Shown one piece after another: positions 1 through 11,640 of a stretch of 64,000 nt of DNA (position 1 is the stretch's first letter; every line of letters starts with the position of its first letter). The notes under the pieces are model-generated. The model was given only the letters and a program-made list of their open reading frames with translations, had not been told where the DNA came from and made no database searches. A program made the position numbers and the translations under genes. The DNA comes from Impatiens glandulifera (taxonomy: Eukaryota; Streptophyta; Magnoliopsida; Ericales; Balsaminaceae): the NCBI RefSeq assembly GCF_907164915.1, contig NC_061865.1, positions 53,278,587 through 53,342,586 on the forward strand. Reading direction: 5' to 3'.

Positions 1-139
1 CTCTTTACTCAAATATACAAATAATTTATTAAAAATGGTAAGATTATCATATTATTATCTATTTTCTCATAGTGAGTAAGTCTTGTAATAAAGTTTTATG
101 TTTGATAGGGAGTAAACGAATAAGACATTATGCGTTAGC

Positions 140-720
140 AACACATGAATAGTTTTCATGTGGAGCATTGCTACAAGTTATTCGATAAGATGGGTTCATA
201 TAATTTTTGTTGGGAGAAACTTTGGGAGTCAACGATTTTATTCAAGATCTTGTTCTTTGGATGAATCGTTATTCACAGTGAAATTCTTACAGATGATGTG
301 CATGAAAATATGTTGTATTATGGTTAGTCGTATATACTACGAGGAGGTTGAATCGGCAACTCACTTACTTTTTTATTGTCGAGATGTGACTAGTATATGA
401 AGTTTTTTTGAAGTATCATTGAGATTCATTAAGTGATGTCCGGATATTTGGATAGTTATTGAGAAATTTGGATTGATGCGGTTAATATGACAGTCATACA
501 TAATTGAGTTACCATTCCAATTATTTTTGGTGGACTATACGATTGGAGAGAAATCGTTTAACTTTCACTGATCGTAGTCGTCCGATATGCATCATTCATA
601 ATGTTATTATTATGATGTTTTTTTAAAATTCATTTCAGAAAGTCGGTAGAGTTCGTCGGAGAATTAATCGTTCTTCTCGACGACTTACGAGCTCGATAAC
701 ATTTTATTAATGTTTTTTAT
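140..720 (+). mobile_element. LINE 3'-end relic (zf-RVT region and C-terminal tail)
   Basis: Positions 158-400 translate to a stretch ending E-x4-HLLFYC after an upstream cysteine pair, which resembles the zinc-binding region that follows reverse transcriptase in plant LINE-1 proteins. Positions 480-720 translate in pieces to the following tail (FGGLYDWREIV-like, then a S-R-P-I-C-I-I-H motif). The same tail recurs at 1885-2160 and 63540-63780, which supports a repeat family. Frameshifts and stops break it, and no 5' part is visible. Inferred to be an old, inactive insertion. Confidence 0.6.
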
Positions 721-1039
721 TTAATTCGTTAGAAGAATAAATTTTACCCATGTTCTAGCTCAAATCCAACCCTCCACTGTATAGAAACTGTTGCACAATC
801 CTATTCTATGTCTAGAACGATTCTTTTGTGATATTTAGATCAAGGTTGTTCAATCTCAATTATCTTTTCCTTTACCATGAAAATAGAGTGGTTCAATCTC
901 ATAAATCTACAGTTCTATTTTATAAATGCGCATAATCTTAAGGTGATGTTTATTACACTATCTCATTCGAATTTTTTTTTTCTCAAGGATGGAACCACTT
1001 AAAGAAGATGAAATGGATAATTAAGACTTGTAAAATAAT

Positions 1040-1202
1040 GAATATGAGTGGGGATATTAATGATACCCGTATACTCAATACCCGTGAATACCCGATGGTG
1101 TGGTTCAAGTATTTAAAATTGGGGTCGAAGTCGGAAATGAGGAGTGAAAATGCTCAGATTCGAGGTCGGGGATGAGAGTACGTAAAATCCAAACCAGATA
1201 CC

Positions 1203-1269
<67 letters not shown>

Positions 1270-1810
1270 TTTAAAATGTTTTTTCAAATTCCACGTCATT
1301 ATAATCATTATAAATTTATAATAAATATATTATTTATTTACCCATATCTATACTCACACTCTCCAGACCATCATCATTTTAATTTCTCTTCCCCGTGACT
1401 TTTAATATTTTATTTATTTAATAATAAAATATTTTCTCTTTATTGATCACTCTTCACTTCTTATTTTTAATTTAACATTCATTCAACTTTTTTCAACTTC
1501 TCTCTAGTTTTTGTTTTCAAGTTTAACAATCATTCAACTTTCTTCGTCTTCTCTCTAGTTTTTGTTGAACTTCAAATAATAATAACAACAAAGTTGTTAT
1601 ATTTTGTTGAACTTTTACAATATAACGATACAAATAAGTAATATTTTTATATGTGTTTTTAATATTTAGAAATCAATAAATATAAATTCATGTTTTTATC
1701 AGGTAATGGGGTTGAGGATCGAATACCCGACGAATCAGGAATAAAGATACATATAGAGATACCCGTCGGGTTTGGGTAATAAAATAAAAATCCATTTCGG
1801 GGATTGATAC
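1040..1810. mobile_element. Possible non-autonomous DNA element rich in ACCCG motifs
   Basis: The stretch opens with several copies of TACCCG/ATACCCG (about 1055-1100 and 1196-1206) and closes with the complementary GGGTAT-type motifs (about 1715-1800), giving loosely inverted ends. This pattern is common in plant non-autonomous DNA elements. The middle holds a (TA)n tract and AT-rich DNA without coding potential. No target duplication was identified, so the boundaries are approximate. Confidence 0.35.
1205..1266. repeat. (TA)n microsatellite
   Basis: About 31 uninterrupted TA units. The minus-strand open frame across it (Y-I repeat) is an artefact of the microsatellite. Confidence 0.97.
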
Positions 1811-1884
1811 TTATAAACAAACTTTAGAAATAATTAGGCTTTAGGTTGAGACGACTTCTTATATAATTTTACATTGTTGAGTGG

Positions 1885-2160
1885 AATATAATGGGTTATA
1901 CCGGAAACAATTAGTGATTATTGGAAGCATGAATTGGGGCAATTAAAAATGCGAGACTTAAAAGAATGGTCTATGTCCCTATAATTTTTTGGTGGACTAT
2001 CTGGCTGAAAAAAACTCAGAGAACTTTTAACAACGAAAGCAGACCATTAAGGATTATTTACAATTCTATTATCATGACGATGTCGGAGATTGGATTCGAA
2101 AAATCTATGAATTCGTGTGGAGATTTTATTGATTTTCTTAAAGATATTCGAGTCAATTAA
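1885..2160 (+). mobile_element. LINE 3'-end relic
   Basis: Positions 1966-2160 encode a peptide starting IIFWWTIWLKKTQRTFNN. It has the W-x-I-W-x-x-x-x-x-R-x-F pattern typical of the extreme C-terminus of plant LINE-1 ORF2 proteins, followed by an S-R-P-L-R-I-I-x-N-S-I motif shared with the copies at 480-720 and 63540-63780. Only the terminal 60-70 residues remain. Confidence 0.6.
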
Positions 2161-2165
2161 TTATT

Positions 2166-3276
2166 CTAATATATTCAATTTGTAAATATTTTTTTCCATA
2201 TTATGCTTTTATCGTTGTGTGTTTAAACGAATTTTTATAAAATCGATCATTTAAAAAAAAAAGAATAAAAAAAGTATTTTGGAAATCATAGTCTTATAAA
2301 TCAAACAAGTTAAATTAATTTCCTTTCTATACTTATTATCAAAGTCATTCATATTCTTATTTAAATATACAAATCCAATAGTCCCTAAATTTATATATTG
2401 TCCAATTATCATTTGGGGCTCGAACTTGAGGCATTTTATCATATGAGGCTCGAACTATCAATGGTTTGGCCATTTGAAGCTTTTTACTAAACGAACGTTA
2501 GGTCCGTCTATTTTAATTAACGTGGCAATACAATATTTTCTAAATGTCAAACACGTTATTATTTATCAACAGTTACGTCTTCTTCTTTAATTCATTTCAT
2601 TAACGTTCATATGTTTCTTTGATCATCTCAAAAAATACATCATTAGACCATCAACGATTCTGGTATTTAGATTTTGGTTTGATTTAGGTTTAAATTCTTC
2701 GTTCGTGAATGTTGTTTGGTTTGATTTAGGTTTAGATTGAGATATATTGAATTTAAGGTTTAGATTAGGGTTTTTCTATTTGTTCCTTTTAGATAGTCAT
2801 TTCTACTGAAATTATATTATTTGTTTGAGTAGATATGAAACTTCACTAATATTGTTTGATTGTGTTCATAATATATCTAAAGTTTAATAGATTATGCACA
2901 TAGATGAAACTATATTCTTTGTTTAAGTATATATGAAATTCCACTAATTTATAATTCAAAATGGAGATTTGAGTGCTGTAAATTTGTGTGTTTATCTTTG
3001 ATATGTCAGAATAATTTCTTGTAGTTAAGTACTACCACAAACTTCATAAGGCTAAAATAATTTCATATGCCCATGGTTAAACAATTATGATATTCCACAG
3101 AAAGAATTTTGTTATATTTTGTTTTCTTCTTGAGAATGTATCCAAAGCAAACAATGTTATTAACTTTTGTAATCATAAAACCGGACTCACCTTTATGTTT
3201 AAAGAAAAATTGGTGACTGTCTTCTTGCATATTGTACGTCTTTTTCAATTGAAAGTTCATCCATCTAAGAAAATAT
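2166..3276. other. AT-rich intergenic stretch, no gene seen
   Basis: No coding sequence was recognised. Positions 2405-2530 contain repeated phrases such as GGGGCTCGAACTTGAGG and GAGGCTCGAACTATC. These resemble the outer end of the foldback element at 51365-52805 and may be a distant, decayed relative. Confidence 0.5.
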
Positions 3277-3475
3277 TTTTTTTAGAACGATGGGTTCCGC
3301 TGCTCCTATGGAGTGCGACTAATCTTAAGAACTCAAGATAATTTATTTTAATCTTTTTTAGAACGATGGGTTCCGCGGCTCCTACGGGCTCAAAATTAGG
3401 ATCTCATGGAGGCCTGAGGGATATCCACCTTTTGTTGTCGCTAGGCTAGAAGAGGGTATGATTTATTTTAATCTT
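3277..3475 (-). mobile_element. tRNA-derived SINE, one tail fragment and one internally deleted copy
   Basis: Two minus-strand pieces of the SINE seen complete at 13722-13914. The first (3277-3335) is only the 3' tail, with the GGGTTCCGCTGCTCC and GGAGTGCGACTAAT signature. The second (3356-3460) carries the tail, lacks the middle, and then has the head (GGATCTCATGGAGGCC, GGATATCCACC, CTAGGCTAGAAGAGGG). The second copy is flanked by a 15-bp direct repeat, ATTTATTTTAATCTT, at 3341-3355 and 3461-3475, which is a target-site duplication. Confidence 0.75.
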
Positions 3476-4079
3476 AATCATTGTTTATGCCATTCATTAA
3501 ACTTATTACTGGCAAAAGACAAAATTTTTACCTTACCGTCATCGACCAACTCCACCAGTTGAGGTGTTTTCTTTAAATTGATGTTTGCAAGAAATTGTAT
3601 CGGAAATAGCAAAAGAGATTAGGTCATAAAGTTTAATATTGAGAAGCATAATAGTTCCTTTTAGAATTTTATCCGGGGAAGTTTATGATGTTGAGAAAAT
3701 ATAATTTACTTTAATGATTTACTAAACTATTACTTCTAAACTATCTTGGTGATCCACTAATACTGATATTTTTTTTATAGGTATGATTATGCACATTTTG
3801 ATTAAAATGTTTGAAAAACTTATTCAGGAAAATACGAATTAGGAAAAATCAAGAATTTTTAGGTGAAAGTTCTAAAGGACGTCATTGTAAGAATACAATC
3901 GTTATTTCGGAGAAACTCTCTAAAATTCCAGCAGTAATTTATATATTCTTAAAATTCATTCGCATTTACACTTGTAACTTTTGCTAGCTTAAAATTACAT
4001 TTTTATTAATATGTTGTAGATTTCTTCGAGTTGTATACTATAGTAAAGAACATATCATGCCCATTAGAGATCTTGATCG
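3476..4079. other. AT-rich stretch, no gene seen
   Basis: Only short open frames and no recognised repeat. It may include the decayed 5' flank of the MULE that follows. Confidence 0.4.
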
Positions 4080-6341
4080 ATTTTGCTTCTGGGATTTAGC
4101 GGACTTTGCAGTTTCTCTCGGATATAGGAATAAAGAAAAATTAGAGTTTTGGTAACGATCAACATTTGATACATTTATTAAAGCTATTTGATACGTGTCT
4201 TGAGGTTGATATTTATCTTAAAGTGAAAGATGATTTTATACTTCAAGATTATGAAATTCAATCAATTCTTCTTCATATAACTCTACAAGTTATAGATTAG
4301 CATATTGAAAATGATGAAGAATAATATTTTGAAGAAGATATTGAAGTTGAGACAAATATCGAAGATGTCCCAATTCAATGCAATCTTAAGGATTAATGTG
4401 AGATTGAATGTGAGTTTCTAATTCAATGCAATCTTAAGGATTAATGTGAGATTGAAAGTGAGTTTCTAGTTGAAGATGAGGATGAAGAAGATGATCATAC
4501 TTATGAAGAGGAAGTTGAAGTTGAAGTTGAATCAGATTATATTAGTGATATAGATGATGAAAAATATGAAGATGATAAAAAATATGAAGATGAAGTTTCT
4601 GAATATTTTGATAAAAGTGACCCCGAGAGTTATTTATGTAGTGGTAGTGAAGAAAGTGATTATGAGGGGCTTGTTGATGATGTAATATCTCATTAAGTAA
4701 AGAGACAACAATCTTCTCATTTAAAATTCAACCCTTCTGTTCAGGGTGTAGGGAGGTTCATTATAGACATGGTGTTTGAATAAAAAAAATGATAAAAGAT
4801 GTTATAACTGATTATTAATGTGATTGCAGAGTTAGTTTAAAATGGATTAAACAAGACTCTAATAGAATGAGGGTGAAATGCAACAAAGAAGGGTGTTCTT
4901 GGTATTTTTTTTCAAGCAAGGACAAAATAGAAAAAAAAAGTGGATAGTAAATAATTATCGTCCCGAGCACCCTTGTTATTCTGATAACAAGAACATGTTG
5001 GTCTCTACAAAGTATGTTGTGATGAAATTTCGCAATAGAATTTTAACCCAAAGAGACATTTCTGCAAAATTCTTCAACAAATTTGTAGGGAGAATTTAAA
5101 TTGTTCTTTGATAAATAAAACCAAAAGAATAGTTTTGACCGAAGTTAAATGTGACATCGAGAAAGACTTTAGTGAGTTATGGAACTATTTGGAAGAACTG
5201 CAATCAATGAATAATGATATTTATATTCTTAAAACCATCAAAGATGAAACCACAGATGAAATAAAATTTTATAGAATGTATGTGTGATTGTATAAACGGT
5301 TGTAAACCAATAATTGGGGTTGATGGATGCTTTTTGAAAGTTGTAGGTAAAGGGAAACTAATTTCTGCTATTGGCCGAGATCCAAATGATCACATGTTCC
5401 CGATAGCATGGGTTGTGGTGGAAGGAGTGAGTCGAACAACTTGGGAATGGTTTTTAAACTTCTAATTGAGGATCTACATTTAGAAGAAGGAGACAACATT
5501 AACATCATTTCAGACATGGAAAATGTATGTTTTTAAATTACAATTTGATATGTAAATTTGATCACACAATTTTTAAGAACAATTGCTAAATTATTTGATT
5601 TCATTATGATAAGGATTAATAAGAGAAGTTGTTGAATTATTACCAAATACAAATCATAAATTTTGTTGTCGTCATTGGTATACAAATTGGGTTAGAGGAA
5701 GAAATATGGGTGAAAACTTAAAATTATTGTTTTGGAGGTGTGCTCAATCCACCTATCCAGAACAATTTGATACCAATTTAAGAGTACTCGAACAAACCAA
5801 ACAAGAAGTCGGTACTTATGCGATCCGAATTAGTGAGAGAAAATGGTCAAAGAAATACCTCAAAGAGTATCCAAAGTGTGACATTGTAGACAATAACATC
5901 TGTGAAACATTTAATTCATGGATATTATCAAGTAGATCAATGTCTATCATTAACATCTTGGAGCACATCCAATTGATGATAACGAGAAGAGTTTGTCGCT
6001 TAAAAAAAATGGATATGAATTGGATTAGAGACGTTTCTCCCGTAGCAATGCAGAGACTCGAACTTGCAAAAGCAAGGTATCATAGGTGCACATTGGATTT
6101 TAACGGAGAATTTGGGTATGAGATCACTGAGGGAATACATAGACATGCCATGAACATTAGAGAAAGAAGTTGCACATGTAGAATGTGGCAACTCACATGT
6201 ATACCTTGTGCACACGTTGTTTGTGCTATATATCATTATGGTGAAAATCTAGAATATTATATCTCGAATTGGTATAAGAGAATAGCGTTCAATAAGGCGT
6301 ATGGAGAGGTCATTAAACAATTATGTGGAAGAGAATTTTAG
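4080..6341 (+). pseudogene. Mutator-like (MULE/MuDR) transposase pseudogene
   Basis: Pieces in different frames follow the order of a MuDR-type transposase. First comes an acidic Glu/Asp-rich N-terminal stretch (about 4320-4690). Next is a MuDR DNA-binding-like segment (about 4860-5095, RVKCNKEGC then NNYRPEHPC). The DDE region follows at 5280-5520, with GVDGCFLK carrying the first catalytic Asp and ISDMENV a probable second. A frame from 5706 to 6341 contains the C-terminal part with a SWIM zinc finger (C-T-C-R-M-W, then C-I-P-C-A-H). Stops and frameshifts at about 4390, 4695, 5097 and 5465 and a non-coding gap at 5525-5600 (possibly an intron) make it non-functional as it stands. No terminal inverted repeats were identified. 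Confidence 0.85.
4372..4467. repeat. 48-bp tandem duplication in the MULE relic
   Basis: Two nearly identical 48-bp units, 4372-4419 and 4420-4467, lie within the acidic N-terminal part of the broken transposase. Each contains an in-frame stop, so the duplication arose in, or is carried by, a decayed copy. Confidence 0.85.
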
Positions 6342-6659
6342 AAACCTTAGTGTGACGAATTGCCTTTGATTTTACCTCATAATGTTCAAAAGAATGTTAT
6401 TTAATGGATAGTCGTTTAAGCGCAACGAAAAAAATACATTTGTGAAGAAAAATCACACAAATATTACAAAATTTATGCGTGCAAAGATTTTTCAAAAGGG
6501 AAAGAGCTCTCCGACTAAATATGTCGGTTTCCCACGTTGAACCTTATATAGTTTAGGATGATAACATTGTGAAAGATCCGGAATGTTTGTTTGATATTGT
6601 TGAAGATTCTAAGATTTCTCTCTAACCAAATTATCCATTATAAAATAATAGGGATATAA
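6342..6659. other. Intergenic stretch after MULE, no gene seen
   Basis: Moderately AT-rich and without a coding signal. It may contain the 3' terminal part of the MULE, but no inverted repeat could be matched. Confidence 0.4.
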
Positions 6660-7640
6660 CCCTATTGTTTCAGGCACACAAATCTAGCTTCCTTAACCCA
6701 CGATTTCTAACATACACTAATGGTTTCCGGCATAACCCAATGAATACCAGTGATACTCCAAATACTAGCGACATCCTTACAATGTAAGAAGATGAAGGAC
6801 CGTCTCCATCTCCTTAAGACACATACGACATTGACTAACTAAGATAAAAGAATTGCGCATACATCTATCATCAATTAAAACACCACTATGGATTACACTC
6901 CACTCAAAAAAGAGATATTAATGGGAATCCTAGACTCCTATAATTTCTTTTAGCACAACTCAGTTGGAATAACTCTATCAAGGAGACAATAAGAATGACC
7001 TACATTAAACTTATTCAAATCTCTCCATTGCATACCATCCTAGTTCAACGGTGACTAATGATAACAATCTAATATGAGAATAACTTTTCTCAAATAATAG
7101 CCTCTTTCTATATCTGATACGATGCACAAAAATTTAAGAGCGATGGTCGTACATATCCTTTACTGTGTCATCTCTACAAATAGTAAGAGGCAAACACGTG
7201 GAAGATAATAGCAAAACACTTACCTCACACCGTGCATCTTCCAAAAAACGGATTGATGAATCATCGCCCACGGTACATAGAGAATATTCACGAAAATTTT
7301 CCACATGATTAATATTTCACTCCATATGCTACATTCCATGAGGAGATTAGATATTTTGTGAACCAACCAGACCAATCTAACCCATATTTATTTCTAATCA
7401 TATTAATCTAGAGACTTCAATGGTCACGAAAACTCAAACCTCTTTTAGCTTCGAAAAATTACTTTGTCCCAACTAACAAAATATGAAAACGAAAACTTAG
7501 AAGTTCCCATAAAAATTTACCCATCAATCTCTCCATTTTCTCTACCACACCTTTATAGGAATAATAAATAAACACATCATTAAGTAAATCTATTAAACAC
7601 ATCATTAAGTAAACATAGATTCTAACAAGTTCTTAATGAG
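6660..7640 (-). mobile_element. LINE ORF2 relic (minus strand)
   Basis: On the minus strand the piece around 7440-7560 translates to fragments such as EKMERLMGKF(L)W and LLSFRFHILL, like the end of a plant LINE-1 reverse-transcriptase domain. About 6720-6960 matches the layout of the zinc-finger region. The same order is found at 23300-24600 in the same orientation. Many stops are present, so it is an old inactive copy. Positions 7571-7615 contain a short tandem repeat of AAACACATCATTAAGTAAA. Confidence 0.55.
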
Positions 7641-8439
7641 AATTTAGAGATCAATTTTTTTTTTTCAAATAGAGAGTTTTAGGGTTTAACTAAAGTTGCT
7701 TTAATTAAACCTAATACAATCCCTACATATATCTAAGAACTTGTTTTTTTTTGTTTTATAACATTGATGATTATAATAATATTGGTGACTAACATTCTTC
7801 ATTAAAACTATAAACTTAAGGTTTTGCGTATCGTATCAAATATAGAAAAAGATTATCATTTGGAAAAAATTCTTTCTCATAATAGATTATGCATTGTATC
7901 AAATATAAAATAATAGTTAATTTATAAATAATAAATTATAATATTAATAAAAATAAATAAGATAATTAAGTTTGTATAGAAAAAAAAAATAAATTAGTTT
8001 GAAAAGTTAAAGATCATATCAAATAAATCTAATCTGAAATGACAATAAATTATATTAAATATCTAATATTCAATTTTTATTAAGAACATTCTGATTAAGT
8101 GTTGTAATTAATTAATTATGGTTAGGGTTAACTATTTTTTTTCACAAAATAATACAAAAATAAATGTTTAGCAACTTTTGAGTTTGGCTGGTTGAATGGC
8201 TTGGTTGAATACTTTTGATTCCTTTTACAACTTAAAGACCATTTATTTCTCATTTTCAAAGTCTTAAGTTTTGAATTAAATTTTATCTAATTTTTTGAAA
8301 ATATATCTCATTTTAAATTGAAATAAAGTTAGAGGGGAAGTTCATAACTATACAAAAATATGTAGGGCTAATTAATATTAAAGTAAAGAACACCAGCCAG
8401 CCCTAAGTTAAGTTTAGCAGGGCATTCCATTTTATAAAA
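7641..8439. other. AT-rich promoter-side spacer
   Basis: No coding sequence. The last 200 bases lead into the NIFK-like gene, with a transcript probably starting near 8430-8450. A GGTTAGGGTTAA motif at about 8119-8130 resembles a telo-box, which is frequent upstream of plant ribosome-biogenesis genes. Confidence 0.4.
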
Positions 8440-8689
8440 CCTTCAGCGGTGGTTTCGCCGCTCTTCAAACTCTGCCGCCATTAGCTTCGTCTCCTTTCTC
8501 CGTCATCTTCCTCCGGCAGAACACCTTCAAGTCTGGTAATTTTCCATTCCTGTGTTTGAAACGTCTATTATTCCGTCATCTTCCGGTTGATTTTCATATT
8601 TTTTTTTGTTTTCGTTTCTTGAGATTTTCATTATACAGTTGAATTTAGATGAAAGTTCTCAAAATTTGCTCTTTTTTATATTTAGAGAG

Positions 8690-10321
8690 ATGGGTATTAA
8701 GGAGAAGAAACGTATGCAGAAAAGTTTAAAAAAAGCATCATCAAAATTTCCAGAGGCTAGTAGTGGAAAAGATGAAACTGCAGATTTCTTGGTATTTTTC
8801 TACTTTCTTTGTCATATGAACAAATTGTTTACTTCATGTATCTTATTTGATCTTTATATTTTCAATACATTGAATGATAGCCAATTGAAGGTGGTCCTGG
8901 ACTTAAACTTGCTAAAACTGTACCATTGGCTAGTAAAGCTACAGTCCTCTATATAGGTCATATTCCACATGGGTTCTATGAGAATGAGATGGAAGGTGTG
9001 TTTAACATTGTAAAATTTGTGTAATTTCATCTTAATGAAAACAAAATATGGTAGATTTCATATTGATATTGCTTTGCAGGTTTTTTTAAACAGTTTGGTA
9101 CTATCAAGAAACTTCGAATTGCAAGGAATAAGAAGGTAGATTCTCAAGAGTTTATCCTTTTTTGATTTGGGGTTATTTCAGATTAATAAGTAGTTGCTAC
9201 ATCTTTTATCTGTTTTCCCAAATAATCTGATTTACAAGCAATCCTAGATCAGATAAACCCTTTGCTTTCTTGCTTTTTTTATTCGAATGTTGAATTTGCA
9301 GTTGCATGATAACAATCCTATTTGTAAATCTGTGTTCATCACTAATTTTACCTTGTTGTGACATGATATATTGCAGACTGGAAAGTCAAAGCACTTTGGC
9401 TTCATCCAATTTGAGTCTCCTGAGGTTATACATTTATCGATTACTAACTTTTGCTTTGTGGAAATCTATTTCATATGCTTTTCAGTTTTCAGTTTTCAGT
9501 TTTAACCCATTGTGTTAATGAATTCAGGTTGCAAAAATTGTTGCTGAATGCATGAATAATTATCTTATGTGTGAACACATGCTAAAAGTTCACCTGATTG
9601 AACCTGAGAATGTTCATCCAAAATTGTAAGAAAATTTTTACAATCCTTGTGCAATGGTTACTCGTGCATTGCTTTAGGATCTGTATAACTTATTTATACT
9701 ATTTAGGTGGAGTGGTGTTAACCGCTTTTACAAGCCTCCAGATTGGGTTAAAATTGAGAGGAAGAGGCATGACAAGGTAAGTTAAATAAATTGTTGATGC
9801 ATTTAATCAAGGATTATCAAGAAAGAGAAGAGAATTGTAATGGAAATTGATGCTTTAGGAAAGAACATTGGAAGGGCACAAAAAATTGGTTGATGGAATC
9901 ATGAAAAGGGATAAGAAAAGGAGGAAGAAGATAGAGGCAGCTGGTATGGATTACGAATGCCCAGAAATTGTAAGTCATTCTTGTTTGATGATTTTTTTTT
10001 TTTGTTATGCTTATTTCCAATTTTCGATTCTTATTAAGAACGCTCTTATTTAAAGGCGATTATAACTTTGTGGGTGGTGTTAGCCATAAAAATTTATACT
10101 TGTCTAGAAACAAATGTTGGTTATAGATTTGGAAACACTTTTGTTTCGTGATTTGGTAGAGAAACCAAACCAAACCAATCCAAACCGCCAATGAGTTTCT
10201 GATATTGTGTTGGACTAAGTTCATATACATTATTTTGAATTGATTATTTTTTCCTTGGATTGTTTTTGCTTTTCAGGTGGGAAGCAATCCGCCTGCTCCA
10301 AAGAAGATTAGGTTTGATTGA
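8690..10321 (+). CDS. NIFK-like nucleolar RRM protein
   Basis: Eight coding exons join in frame to a 214-residue protein: 8690-8791, 8881-8995, 9080-9135, 9377-9424, 9528-9625, 9707-9776, 9859-9969 and 10277-10321. All introns are GT-AG. A 5' leader exon ending at 8535 appears to be spliced to 8685, just before the ATG. One RRM domain covers residues about 55-133, with RNP2 VLYIGH (56-61) and RNP1 KHFGFIQF (96-103). It is followed by a conserved [18 protein letters not shown] segment and a very basic C-terminal helix ([11 protein letters not shown]). This matches the plant homologs of human NIFK and yeast Nop15, nucleolar proteins that bind pre-rRNA and are needed for 60S subunit maturation. 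The length is close to the family norm. The function is inferred from the family; the gene model is seen directly and looks intact. Confidence 0.92.
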
Positions 10322-10897
10322 GGATTGTAATAATAGACTGAAATGCCCTCCCTGCCAAGCATCAGCAGTATATGAAAAATCCAAATTTTGAATGCATTTG
10401 GTTATTAACGTTGTATTAGTAGTATCTGGAGTTTTCACTTCACTGTTTTAACAGATTTTGTTTTCGGGTTGAATTATGGATCGATCGATTGTTATTTGAA
10501 CCAAACATTTGCTTTAATGATCATTATTTCATAAGATTTAGTGACATGGTGTATTTGTTTGTTATATATGATTTGTTTTTCTTAGGAAGATAGCACAATA
10601 TCCAATTCCATATAGGGTGTCTTCAGTTCTTATGGTTTATACACCGAAATGAATAACCAAAACGTTAAAGTTGGTTTGAGAAAATTGAGAAAATCTTAAA
10701 TTATCGGTTTAAAGATTGGGTTAGTCGGTGAGTTACCGAATGTTGAGTTTAGTTAACATATTTTTTAAACCGTTTTTGATTGGTCTACCCTTACTTAGAA
10801 TCAATAAATTGTGAAATCTTAAAATTTTATCTCTTTGATTAAACTTTTAACAATTTTTAATATTATTTGTTTTCTATTTTAATTATATATTTTCAAT
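10322..10897. other. 3' flank of the NIFK-like gene
   Basis: Holds the 3' UTR (AT-rich, no single clear polyadenylation site) and then non-coding DNA. Positions 10630-10790 contain repeat-like text (accgaaatgaataacc, taaaccgtttttgattgg) of unknown type. Confidence 0.4.
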
Positions 10898-11020
10898 AAT
10901 CTCAAATGGTCTAGTGGTTAGAGTGTTCACATTTTATATTTAAGATCAGTGTTTGAATCTCAAAATATGCAAATTTAGATTTTCGAGAATGCATTATTGA
11001 TTATAATATAAAGTGGTACA
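10898..11020 (+). mobile_element. Possible tRNA-derived SINE head
   Basis: Positions 10908-10926 read TGGTCTAGTGGTTAGAGTG, a good pol III A box. Positions 10948-10961 read AGTGTTTGAATCTC, a B box. The spacing (about 40 bases start to start) is tRNA-like, but there is no cloverleaf, so a SINE relic is more likely than a tRNA gene. The end is unclear. Confidence 0.5.
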
Positions 11021-11029
11021 ACTTTTCGA

Positions 11030-11640
11030 GATGGATGTCGAGTGCTGAGTGGTTTGTCGAGTGTGAGATTGGAATTAGTGGTTGGTTTGACGAGCATTTG
11101 AAAGTGTGAGGTCACGAAATGTAGTTGATTTGTCGGTCGAGAGATATAGAAACATATGAAAAAGTGTGAGTCACGAGATGATGGTCAATTGGGAGTTAGT
11201 GGTTGAATAAAAGGTATGTGATCAATTGTGATTGATTGTTAATTTGTTGAAGTGATAGTAAAAAAGAGGTCGACTAAAATTTGGTGAGTGATTTGTTGAG
11301 TGATTAAAAAATATATGAAAAAATATGAGTCACAAAATTATAGTCAGTAGGTGGTTTGTTGAGAGGATAAAGATGCATATAAGGGATAAAGAGACATGAA
11401 AAAGTATGAGTTTCAAGACTGAGAGTCAGTTGGAGGGTTAGTGGTTGGTTTTGTCGAGGGATAAAAAGACATAAAAAAATGTGAGTCAAAAGATAAGAGT
11501 CAATTGAAGAGTTAGTGGTTGAGTTTGACAAGAGATAAAAATTGTGTTATCAATTGAAGTTGACTAAAAGTATTGAGTGGTTTGCCGTGAGAATAAAAAA
11601 ATATAAGTCACAAGATAATGGTTAATTTATAGATTAAATG
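11030..11640. repeat. Degenerate minisatellite, roughly 75-80 bp units
   Basis: At least six diverged units share a core of the form GAAAAAGTGTGAGTCACGAG, then GGTCAATTG, then GTTAGTGGTTG, then a GAGGGATAAAAAGACAT-like end. Unit starts are visible near 11101, 11159, 11318, 11398, 11473 and 11592. The plus strand is G-rich and the minus strand correspondingly C-rich. No coding role is apparent. Confidence 0.75.

Noticed and set aside
1105..1308. Minus-strand open frame with Y-I repeat
   Set aside because: Runs through a (TA)n microsatellite; likewise the frames at 28302-28538 and 54728-54994.
10908..10961. tRNA gene suggested by A and B boxes
   Set aside because: No acceptor-stem pairing or cloverleaf can be formed, so a SINE relic is more likely. 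The same applies to the boxes at 27921 and in the Helitron units.
11030..11640. CRISPR-like array
   Set aside because: Units are diverged along their whole length with no constant repeat and variable spacer pattern, and the window is plant nuclear DNA.
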